Of a stretch of DNA of 64,000 bases, positions 53,411 to 61,395 are shown piece by piece (positions within the stretch are counted from its first letter, which is position 1; every line of letters starts with the position of its first letter). Made by a program: the position numbers and the translations under genes. The notes beneath the pieces were generated by a model that worked only from the letters and a program-made list of their open reading frames with translations, did no database searches and was not told where the DNA came from. This DNA is from Sphingobium sp. (lineage in GTDB: Bacteria; Pseudomonadota; Alphaproteobacteria; Sphingomonadales; Sphingomonadaceae). Location: the NCBI GenBank assembly GCA_020446425.1, contig JAGRES010000008.1, positions 62,001 through 126,000 of the forward strand. The letters run 5' to 3'.

Positions 53411-55825
53411 ATGCGATCATCATCCTTTCCAGTCGTCGCATTGATGACTGCCGCAACGCCTGCAATAGCGCAGGAAGATGTATCCATATCTGTCCACGCG
53501 GTTGATGAAACTACCCGCGCCGCCATATCCTCCGCCGCATTGCTGCTCGAAAGGCCGGGCGAGGAAAAACCTGTTGCGGTTGGCGTCACCGATGCAAATG
53601 GTTTGGGCGTTATCAAGGGCGTGCCAGAGGGTAGATATCGCCTGACGATAACCGCCGCCGGTTTCGCCTCGTCCACAACCAATGTTCTTGTCGGTGAAAC
53701 GACAACGGCACTGGACCTGGGCCGCATTGCCCTGACGCCGGATGGTCAGGCGATTGTCGTGACCGGCGAACGCACGGATGACGTCGCTCTTGCTCCCGGC
53801 GCGAACAGCTTCCTGATAGAGAATAACGCGCTGGCGCAGAGCGGATCGGTGCTGTCTGCGATGAAGGGGCTGCCCGGCATCACTGTCGAACGAGAGGGGC
53901 AGGTGCTTCTGCGTGGCAGCGACAAGGTGATGATCCTGATTGACGGCAAGCCTTCGGCCCTCACCGGCGTCGGCAACCAGACCAGCCTCGACAGCATTCC
54001 AGCGTCCAATATCGAGCGGATCGACATCATCAATAACCCGTCGGCGCGCTATGGCGCACAGGGCAGCGCGGGCATCATCAACATCGTGATGCGTGCGGAG
54101 AAGAAATATGGCTGGTCCGGCCATGTCGGCCTGAAGGGTGGCTTCGGCGCGCTGGGCCGCCGCAAGCCCGACCTGCCGACCCAGCTCGGCAGTTTCGACT
54201 GGACACCCAAGATCGCGCCCTATTTCAGCCTGAACCATAATGGCGACAGCGCGGATTATCATCTGCAGGGCGAGATATTGCTCCAGCGCAAGCTGCCCAA
54301 TAACGAGTTCACCACGCGCTATTATGATGATGGCCGCATCATCGTCAGCCAGGTGCCGGAAAACCGCAAGCAGCAGCATTATGTGCTCAAGGGCGGCACC
54401 GACCAGCGCCTCTCTGACAACGATACGCTCTCCGTTAGCGGCGTGTTCGACCTCGAAAACCATATCGACCGCGCGCAGGTGCCGTTTATCGAGACGACCA
54501 CCGACACCCTCACCCGCTACTGGTTCTGGCGGGAGAAGGAACAGACAGGCCATGCATCGGGCGCGATCAACTATCGCCATGATTTCCCTGAAGCCGGGCA
54601 TACACTCTCGGTTCGCGCCGAATATATTCGCGGCTGGGAAGATGAAACCTATGCGCTGAATGAGGTATCGCCAATCCGTACCGGCGATGACCTGACCCAT
54701 ATCATCGCGCATGAAAACACCGTACCGGTCTCGGTCGATTACGTCCGGCCCATGAGCAACGGGCGCATCGAGATCGGCACCAAGGTGCAGTGGCGCTGGA
54801 TTCCGGTGACGTACCTCACGCAGCCCGGTTTCATGTCGATCATCTATCCGGGGCTTGGTGAAACCAGCGACTGGAAAGAGAATATCTACGCCGGTTACGT
54901 CAACCTCGTACGCGAGACACGCGCGCTGACAATTGAGGCGGGACTACGCGCCGAGCAGACCAAGGTCAGTTACACGCTCGACCCGGTGAACATCTATTAT
55001 CCACGCAACGATTCATACGACTATTTCCGGCTGTTCCCCAATGTGCGACTGACGACGAAGCTGGGCAGTGGCACCGACATCTCGCTCTTCTACAATCGCA
55101 GGGTGGACCGTCCGGGCGAGCCGGAGCTGCGCGTCTTTCCCAAATATGACGACCCGGAGTTGCTCAAGGTCGGCAACCCCTATCTGCGCCCGCAGTTCAC
55201 CACCGCCTATGAGGCGTCGATCCAGCAGGACTGGGACAGCCTCAACGCGTCGCTAGCGCTCTATCATCGCCGGATCACGGACGCCTACCAGCGCATCTAT
55301 GCGATTGATGAGACCAACACGACGTACAACATCATCAACAAGATCTATGCGAACACGGGCAAGGCCAGCAACACCGGAGCGGAGCTGATCGCGCACTGGA
55401 AGGCGGCCAAGGACGTGAAGGTCAACGCCAGCCTCAACGCCTTCCGCATTCATCGCGACGCCGCGCAAATCACGCTGCTCTTCCCCTATGTGCGCAGCCT
55501 GACGCTGCCTGAGACCAGCGATTTCACCTGGGACGGAAAACTGGGCGTGGAAGCGCCGCTCGGCAAATCCACCAAGGCACAGCTCAACGGTGTCTATTAT
55601 GCCGCGCGCGACATCGCACAGGGCAGGCAGGCGGCGCGCGGGTCTGTCGATTTCTCGCTGACGCGCACCTTCGACAAGGAACGGATCAAGGCGAGCCTGT
55701 CCGCCACTGATATCTTCAACACCTTCGGCACCAAGACGCGGGTCAACGGTATCGGATTCGATGCGCTCTACGAGAATTATTACGAGACGCAGGCGATCAT
55801 GCTGAGCTTAGAGCTGAAGATTTGA
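53411..55825 (+). CDS. TonB-dependent outer membrane beta-barrel protein
   Basis: An 804-residue outer-membrane protein. ATG 53411 follows gggagaaag and gives a signal peptide ending PAIAQ. Residues about 22-110 are a carboxypeptidase-regulatory-like domain (AHAVDETTR region, GVIKGVPEGRYRLTITAAGF). The plug (about 115-230) has QAIVVTGERTDD, LIDGKPSALTGVGNQT and IERIDIINNPSARYGAQGSA, and the barrel ends MLSLELKI. The whole fits the outer membrane protein beta-barrel family often annotated as TonB-dependent. The substrate is unknown. It is divergent from the SOS cassette with a 200-base gap and ends facing a GT4 gene. Confidence 0.87.
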   Translation: MRSSSFPVVALMTAATPAIAQEDVSISVHAVDETTRAAISSAALLLERPGEEKPVAVGVTDANGLGVIKGVPEGRYRLTITAAGFASSTTNVLVGETTTALDLGRIALTPDGQAIVVTGERTDDVALAPGANSFLIENNALAQSGSVLSAMKGLPGITVEREGQVLLRGSDKVMILIDGKPSALTGVGNQTSLDSIPASNIERIDIINNPSARYGAQGSAGIINIVMRAEKKYGWSGHVGLKGGFGALGRRKPDLPTQLGSFDWTPKIAPYFSLNHNGDSADYHLQGEILLQRKLPNNEFTTRYYDDGRIIVSQVPENRKQQHYVLKGGTDQRLSDNDTLSVSGVFDLENHIDRAQVPFIETTTDTLTRYWFWREKEQTGHASGAINYRHDFPEAGHTLSVRAEYIRGWEDETYALNEVSPIRTGDDLTHIIAHENTVPVSVDYVRPMSNGRIEIGTKVQWRWIPVTYLTQPGFMSIIYPGLGETSDWKENIYAGYVNLVRETRALTIEAGLRAEQTKVSYTLDPVNIYYPRNDSYDYFRLFPNVRLTTKLGSGTDISLFYNRRVDRPGEPELRVFPKYDDPELLKVGNPYLRPQFTTAYEASIQQDWDSLNASLALYHRRITDAYQRIYAIDETNTTYNIINKIYANTGKASNTGAELIAHWKAAKDVKVNASLNAFRIHRDAAQITLLFPYVRSLTLPETSDFTWDGKLGVEAPLGKSTKAQLNGVYYAARDIAQGRQAARGSVDFSLTRTFDKERIKASLSATDIFNTFGTKTRVNGIGFDALYENYYETQAIMLSLELKI

Positions 55826-55870
55826 ATTATCTGGCGATGGAATACGACATTTGGAGGGAGAGCGAGGTAT

Positions 55871-57061
55871 TTATTGCTCGGCGGAATCCGGCGCGATCAT
55901 ATGTAAATGACTGAGGATTCCGTTGTCCACGGAATAGCGCATTGCAGCCTCGCGAAGCCCGTCCGCCTTTGATTTTTCCAATACCCGGGACATGGCTTCG
56001 GCAAGAGCATCGGCGCTGTCATTTTCGGCGATCGCGCATCCGCCTGCGGAGTCCAGCAGCTCCTCTATTCCCGCAAAGCAACGGGTAGAAACAATGCGGC
56101 AATTGGCGGCCATCGCCTCCAGCACTACAGCGGGCAGCCCTTCATATCGTGACGACAGAACGAACAGGTCCGCATCATGCAGATAGGGCCTCACATCGCT
56201 TTGAAAGCCCGGCATGGCCACCCGGTCCCCAAGCCCCAGCATATCGACCAGCGCCTGATATTTTGCGCGTTCAGGGCCGTCTCCCAAAAGCACAAGCCTG
56301 GTGCTTTTGTCGGCGAGCAAGGCAAAGGCGCGGATCAGTAAATCGAATCTCTTCTGAGGTACGAAGCGGCCGATACCCAATATGGTTTTGCCGTTCTCCC
56401 CCACGCGCATGACTGCGGATGGAGCGATCATCTCAGGGGTCACATAGGGGTTGATGACCTTATGAAACTTGTGCTTCGCGGCGGGGAACTGCCCTGCCAA
56501 TATCGCGCTTTCGGCATCGGTCAGCGTCAGGACGGCATCCGCCATCGCGAATGCCTTGCCATATCCGAATGTGCGCAGCCGCCGGATGATGGGTCCATGT
56601 TCAGGGCGTAGAATGGGGTTGGTCGTTTTCATTACCAGCCGCGTCTTGAGGCTTGTCAGCTTCACGATTGCCGCGCTGATCCAATTCATACTGTTGCCTG
56701 TCGCAACGATATAATCAGGGCAAATCGTTTTGATCCACGCCACGGCTTTGGGCAGCGACGTGATCAGGTCGCGTGTGCGGGAGCCCGACATCTCCCCAAG
56801 AAAGACGAGCGCAACGCCTTTGTCGATGAGCTGGCGCAAGATATCGCCACCTTCATCGCCGCCGGACCAGACGAGCAGATATGTGTCATATCCAGCCTTA
56901 TGGAACCCGTTGGCGAGCAGACATGCCACGCGGTCTGCTCCGCCAAGGCCAAGGCTGTACATGGTCAGAACTATTTTGTTCCTGTTACGCGAAGGCCGCT
57001 CTCGCTCGATAGGGTTGGCGTCCTGTGCCGGTCTTTCGATATACGCCGACAGATCGTTCAC
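55871..57061 (-). CDS. Glycosyltransferase family 4 protein
   Basis: A 396-residue GT4 enzyme. The start region has NKIVLTMYSLGLGGADRVAC followed by LLANGF, the GT4 pattern with GGAxR, and the C-terminal domain has GIGRFVPQKRFDLLIRAFAL, VLSSRYEGLPAVVLEAMAAN with the acidic donor-binding motif, and RIVSTRCFAGIEELLDSAGG. It overlaps the preceding glycerophosphotransferase-like gene by 4 bases and so is translated with it. Together with the flippase gene divergent upstream this forms a second small glycan locus. Confidence 0.9.
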   Translation of the reverse strand: MNDLSAYIERPAQDANPIERERPSRNRNKIVLTMYSLGLGGADRVACLLANGFHKAGYDTYLLVWSGGDEGGDILRQLIDKGVALVFLGEMSGSRTRDLITSLPKAVAWIKTICPDYIVATGNSMNWISAAIVKLTSLKTRLVMKTTNPILRPEHGPIIRRLRTFGYGKAFAMADAVLTLTDAESAILAGQFPAAKHKFHKVINPYVTPEMIAPSAVMRVGENGKTILGIGRFVPQKRFDLLIRAFALLADKSTRLVLLGDGPERAKYQALVDMLGLGDRVAMPGFQSDVRPYLHDADLFVLSSRYEGLPAVVLEAMAANCRIVSTRCFAGIEELLDSAGGCAIAENDSADALAEAMSRVLEKSKADGLREAAMRYSVDNGILSHLHMIAPDSAEQ

Positions 57062-58245
57062 GCGGCGGCGCGCTGCTGTTCGCCGATGCCCAGAAACTTC
57101 ATTATGGCGAGTGCCGCCCGCTCGGCGGAAGGCGTTGTCTGAATGTCGAATGTTGCATGCAGCAAACGCTCCTGAGCGGGCCGGTAAAAACCATGCCGTA
57201 AGCTGGATATGGCCAGAGCGTCGGGCAGCGCTTCGGCGCTCTCTATGACGTCGCCCAGATTCCAGTGAAGATAATTGGGATCATCGCGCCATTGCGCCGC
57301 ATGGCAGTTCATGAACAGGCAGGGGCGTGGCTTTCTGATAAATTCATAGACCTGGCTGCTGGCATCCCCCAGATATATGTCCGCCATATTGGTGTAGGTC
57401 ATATCGATGCTGGCGGTGCTGCCCAGGTCGATATGCATATGCGGGATGTTGCGAAAATCGCGCGGGAATGCCTTGCGCCAGCGCAGCAGGCGGTGTTCGA
57501 CCGAAGCGTGCAGCTTGCGCCTGAACAGCATGACATGTGGCGTGAAGATAAGGTTGAACTGATCCTGATCTGCAAAATATTCGAGGATCTTGTGCCCCTC
57601 CTGATACCAGGAAGAAAGCAGAGGATCGAAATGCGGATTATACAATAAGGTTGGCCGGTCATTGTCGAACAGGCGCCTGGGTTTCCGGTTCGCGAACTGG
57701 TCGAATTTGGGATAGCCGATGATGGCATGACCCTGCTTTGAGACCAGATTGGCGCGGACCATTCGGTCGCGCACTTTCTTGCCGGACAACAGAACGAAAT
57801 CGGCTTTTGCCGTGACCTTGCGAAACCCGACTGCGCGGTCGCCCGCGCCATGCGGCAGGTAGATGATCTTGAGATGATCCAGCCCGAAATGACTTTTCAG
57901 CAGGAAAGAGGTCGTTTCCGGCACGACCAGAGCATCGAAGCCGGAAAACAGGTCTCTGTTCTTCTTTAATGCGGAAATCCGCTTGGTGGGGATGGCATGC
58001 CCCAGACATTGCCCGGCGAACCCTGCAATCGCGCTAGCGGAAATCCGGTGAAAGCGAATATTGGCGCATTGGTCCGCGCGGATATGCTTGCGAACTTCGG
58101 CCTCCTGCTCGGGCGTCGAGGTCACTATATGGATGTCGATATTCCCGCCCATCATGCTCATGGCATTGGCGACAGGGGCCACATGCGCCACCTGATGCAA
58201 TTCCTCATGATTGAACAGAAATGCGACCCGTTTTCTTGCCAGCAT
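57058..58245 (-). CDS. CDP-glycerol glycerophosphotransferase-like protein
   Basis: A 395-residue protein. The ATG at 58245 has agggag about 9 bases before it. It resembles the TagF/TagB (CDP-glycerol:polyglycerol phosphate glycerophosphotransferase) GT-B group: IIYLPHGAGDRAVGFRKVTA, where the HGAG segment fits the conserved HGxG, then IGYPKFDQF, LLYNPHFDPLLSSWYQEGHK, LIFTPHVMLF and MADIYLGDASSQVYEFI, where LGDASS fits the S/D-SSxxxE donor motif. Such enzymes put phosphoglycerol or similar groups on glycans. In a Gram-negative this would be a surface glycan, not teichoic acid. Activity on CDP-glycerol is inferred. Confidence 0.78.
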   Translation of the reverse strand: MLARKRVAFLFNHEELHQVAHVAPVANAMSMMGGNIDIHIVTSTPEQEAEVRKHIRADQCANIRFHRISASAIAGFAGQCLGHAIPTKRISALKKNRDLFSGFDALVVPETTSFLLKSHFGLDHLKIIYLPHGAGDRAVGFRKVTAKADFVLLSGKKVRDRMVRANLVSKQGHAIIGYPKFDQFANRKPRRLFDNDRPTLLYNPHFDPLLSSWYQEGHKILEYFADQDQFNLIFTPHVMLFRRKLHASVEHRLLRWRKAFPRDFRNIPHMHIDLGSTASIDMTYTNMADIYLGDASSQVYEFIRKPRPCLFMNCHAAQWRDDPNYLHWNLGDVIESAEALPDALAISSLRHGFYRPAQERLLHATFDIQTTPSAERAALAIMKFLGIGEQQRAAA

Positions 58246-58373
58246 CAGATGTGACTCCCTTCCGCGCATGCAGATGTTTCAAAGGGAGGACGCCGCCGCA
58301 GAAGAAGACCCGCACCAGAAAAGCCGAAAAAAATGGGTAAGAGATCAGCCGGAAAATCGGCTAAACGGGGCTG

Positions 58374-59870
58374 ATGGTTGTCACACCAAATGCTGTTGAT
58401 CCCGAAGGCGCACATGACGATATGCGGCGCGATTTTGGCGATTTCCGCCGTGGGGTAAGCGCTGTCCTGTTCGGCTCGGGCGCGCGGACCGTGGCGCGCC
58501 TTACGCTGATTTTTTTCGTCGTCACCTATTATGGCGTCGAGAGTTTCGGTTACCTTGGCGAAGTCGCCGCTATTGTGGAGCTTTCGGCGGCTTTCGCCAA
58601 TCTGGGTTTGCCCAAATCGCTTTTCGGCTATCTGGAACAGCACAGGAGAGAGGGTGCGGATCAAGGCGCCTTGATCGGCGAAGCATGTTTGGCGACCCTG
58701 TTGACAGGCGGCCTGCTCGCCGCCGGCATCTGGTTGCTATGGCCCTATATTTTCCCGACGGCTGCCGGAGTGCCCGCATATGTCGCAGGCGCTATCGTCC
58801 TCATCGCCGTAACGGAGATATTGCTGACAGTGACACGCTCCGCGCGCCTGATGCGTTGGGACATGATGGCGAAAGGCGTGGTGAAGCCCTGGGGCTTCTT
58901 GTTGCTGGCCGCATTGGGATATGCCGGGGGTGTCTATGCCCTGGGTTGGCCACCCGTTCAGACCCTCTTCGTCAGCTATCTTCTCTCTCTGGCCATTACG
59001 GGCATATTTGCCGTTGCCGGATTTGTCATGGTGCTGCGCGATCAGCACATCAGCCTGCGCTATACTTCCATGAGCAAAGTTCTGCAGCTCATCAGGCGGA
59101 CTTTCCCTACGGCGCTGCTCGATACATGCAGCTATGGATATCGTCGGCTCGATATCATCATGCTGGGGCTTGTCGCGGGGCCAGCCGCAACCGGCGTATA
59201 TTATCTGGCGCAGCAATTGGCGACTGTGGTCGAGAAAGTGCGGCATCTGTTCGAACCGATGGCGTCTCCCATTTTTGCTCAGGCATCGTCGGATGAGCAT
59301 GTCGGCCATTATCTCCGCAAATTATGCCTGTGGATATTCTCGATCCAGCTCGGACTGGCGCTGCTGTTCCTGCTCTTTACCGGGCCCGTCATGGCCGTTG
59401 CCGGAGCTGGCATGGTTCTGCTCCCGGCGCTATTCGCATTCGTTCTCGCGGCTGAAATTATGGAGGGGGGCACAGGCTTAATCGAGCTTCCCCTGATTTT
59501 CAGGCGACCCGTGCTGGCCAGCCGCAATGCAATTATTGCCATCACGGTTGAAATTCTGACGATCGTTCCGCTGACATATCTGTTTCAGGGCGTCGGCGCG
59601 GCTGCCGGTTTCTTTTGCGGTATGCTGACATTGAGCATTTTGCGCCTGCGCTACGCGCGCGAAGTGCTGGGTACTCGCTTGTTAAACTCCAGCTATATAT
59701 GGCCCATCCTTGCTGCTGGTGCGATTGCAGGGGCGGTCCTTGGTGTAATGCATATCGTGAAATGGCCCGGTCCTGTATTGCTCGCCATTATGATCAGTGG
59801 TTCGCTTGGCGCTTATCTTCTTTTTCTCAGGGCCTTCGGGATAGATTTGAAACTCAAGCCAGCGTCATGA
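58374..59870 (+). CDS. Wzx-like polysaccharide flippase
   Basis: A 498-residue membrane protein with about 12-14 helices, of the polysaccharide transport (PST/MVF) kind that moves lipid-linked glycan across the inner membrane. The first helices include SGARTVARLTLIFFVVTYYG and VESFGYLGEVAAIVELSAAF; charged LPKSLFGYLEQHR lies between them. Later helices are seen in GVYALGWPPVQTLFVSYLLS and near the C-terminus. The ATG at 58374 has no strong ribosome site; the Met at 58422 is an alternative. It is divergent from the GT4/glycerophosphotransferase pair, 128 bases away, and its stop overlaps the ECF sigma start (ATGA). Confidence 0.85.
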   Translation: MVVTPNAVDPEGAHDDMRRDFGDFRRGVSAVLFGSGARTVARLTLIFFVVTYYGVESFGYLGEVAAIVELSAAFANLGLPKSLFGYLEQHRREGADQGALIGEACLATLLTGGLLAAGIWLLWPYIFPTAAGVPAYVAGAIVLIAVTEILLTVTRSARLMRWDMMAKGVVKPWGFLLLAALGYAGGVYALGWPPVQTLFVSYLLSLAITGIFAVAGFVMVLRDQHISLRYTSMSKVLQLIRRTFPTALLDTCSYGYRRLDIIMLGLVAGPAATGVYYLAQQLATVVEKVRHLFEPMASPIFAQASSDEHVGHYLRKLCLWIFSIQLGLALLFLLFTGPVMAVAGAGMVLLPALFAFVLAAEIMEGGTGLIELPLIFRRPVLASRNAIIAITVEILTIVPLTYLFQGVGAAAGFFCGMLTLSILRLRYAREVLGTRLLNSSYIWPILAAGAIAGAVLGVMHIVKWPGPVLLAIMISGSLGAYLLFLRAFGIDLKLKPAS

Positions 59871-60442
59871 CGGATCAGATGCCCCCGGACGGATTGAGCG
59901 CGTTGTTTCTCGAGAACAGGGACAAGCTCCAGCGTTTCCTGAGAGCGCGGACAGGCAGCGCGGATGACAGCGAGGACATATTGCAGGATTTGTGGATCAA
60001 GGTGCAGAAGGCGCAGACCGGACCGGTGTCAGACGGCATGGCCTATCTATACCGCATGGCCCATAATGCCGTTCTGGATAGCCACCGTTCCGACCAGCGC
60101 AGGAAAAAGCGCGACGATGCATGGCAGGCAGGCAGGGATGCAGGCGCGGCATCGACCGGCATATCGGCGGAGCCGGACCCCGAAGCCTTGCTGATGCAGC
60201 GTGAAAAGCTCTCTGCTGTCGAAGCGGCGCTCAATCAAATGCCGGAGCGGACCGCCTATCTGTTTCGCGCTTTTCGTGTCGAGGGCAAATCGCAGAAGCT
60301 GTTGGCGCAGGAGCTTGGTATCAGCATCAGCGCGGTCGAAAAGCATTTGCAGCGGGCTTATCGCGCTATCATGGCTCTGGAAGTATATGCTGATAATGGC
60401 GATCGGCGGCGTCTTATGACCAAGGGCGACGAAGATGCATGA
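59867..60442 (+). CDS. ECF sigma factor, FecI-like
   Basis: A 191-residue extracytoplasmic-function sigma factor. Region 2 (about 15-80) has FLRARTGSADDSEDILQDLW and AYLYRMAHNAVLDSHRSDQR; region 4 (about 120-180) has LNQMPERTAYLFRAFRVEGK and AQELGISISAVEKHLQRAYR. The ATG at 59867 overlaps the flippase stop, although the frame is open upstream. FecR and the STN-type receptor follow, so this is a cell-surface signalling set where a ligand at the outer membrane turns on the sigma. The coupling to a flippase gene is unusual. Confidence 0.9.
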   Translation: MTDQMPPDGLSALFLENRDKLQRFLRARTGSADDSEDILQDLWIKVQKAQTGPVSDGMAYLYRMAHNAVLDSHRSDQRRKKRDDAWQAGRDAGAASTGISAEPDPEALLMQREKLSAVEAALNQMPERTAYLFRAFRVEGKSQKLLAQELGISISAVEKHLQRAYRAIMALEVYADNGDRRRLMTKGDEDA

Positions 60443-61385
60443 GATGACAGATGGAAAATTCCCGGAGGACGTGATGGAACAGGCGATTGCCTGGCATATC
60501 CGCCTGTCCAGGCCGGATGCCCCTGTCGATGACTGGGAAGAGTTCACGCTCTGGCTGGAAAAAGACGCGCTGCATCGCCGAGCCTATGACCGGGTGAGCG
60601 ATATGGACGCCGGCCTGTCCGGCCTGCAGCCCACTATACACACGGAATCTGGAGCCCAACCTACATCTTCGCGGAACACCCCCGCACGCTGGAAACCGGT
60701 GCTGGCGGCGATAGCGGCGCTATTCATATGCGCGTTACTGCTGTGGCCACAGCTAAGCGGCCCGGAATTGCAGGTTGTCGAGACACAAGCCGGAGAACGC
60801 CGGACTATCACGCTGTCTGCTGATACCCGTATTGAGTTGAACGGCGGTTCCCGCATCATATTGGAGCAAGGGAATGAGCGTCTGGCACGGCTGGAGCAGG
60901 GGGAGGCCGTCTTCCATGTACGGCATGATGCGCAAAATCCGTTCATCGTCGAGACGGGCCGCTATATATTGAAAGACGCAGGCACAGTCTTCAATGTTGC
61001 ACGCCACGGCGAGGGGCTCCACGTTGCCGTCGCGGAGGGCAAGGTGATCTTCCAGCCGGATACAAAAGCCATCGGGATCGACGCCGGGAAACAATTACAT
61101 GTCCCGGCATCGGGCACTGCTAAGCTCGTAAATGTTGCGGTTGGCGATATTGGCGCATGGCGGGAAGGGCGGCTGAATTTTTACGAGGCGCCGCTGGATA
61201 TTGTCGCTGCGGACATCATGCGTGCTTCGGGTAAGAAGATCAGTGTTTCGCCGTCTCTGTCCGAGCGGAATTTCACTGGTGTGCTGATTGTTGAAAAGGA
61301 CGAAGCGCAGTTCAAGCGCCAACTGGAATTGTTGCTGAATGTCAGGGTCACCGCTAATGGGGAGGCATGGCTTCTGGAACCCTGA
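60435..61385 (+). CDS. FecR-like sigma regulator
   Basis: A 316-residue inner-membrane regulator. It has an N-terminal cytoplasmic domain of the DUF4880 kind (MEQAIAWHIRLSRPDAPVDD, then WEEFTLWLEKDALHRRAYDR) that should hold the sigma, one membrane helix at about 77-95 (VLAAIAALFICALLLWPQL), and a periplasmic FecR domain (ETQAGERRTITLSADTRIEL, GEAVFHVRHDAQNPFIVETG) with a C-terminal domain that meets the receptor (IMRASGKKISVSPSLSERNF). The start overlaps the sigma gene by 8 bases. It passes the receptor signal to the sigma. Confidence 0.9.
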   Translation: MHEMTDGKFPEDVMEQAIAWHIRLSRPDAPVDDWEEFTLWLEKDALHRRAYDRVSDMDAGLSGLQPTIHTESGAQPTSSRNTPARWKPVLAAIAALFICALLLWPQLSGPELQVVETQAGERRTITLSADTRIELNGGSRIILEQGNERLARLEQGEAVFHVRHDAQNPFIVETGRYILKDAGTVFNVARHGEGLHVAVAEGKVIFQPDTKAIGIDAGKQLHVPASGTAKLVNVAVGDIGAWREGRLNFYEAPLDIVAADIMRASGKKISVSPSLSERNFTGVLIVEKDEAQFKRQLELLLNVRVTANGEAWLLEP

Positions 61386-61395
61386 TAATCCCCAT

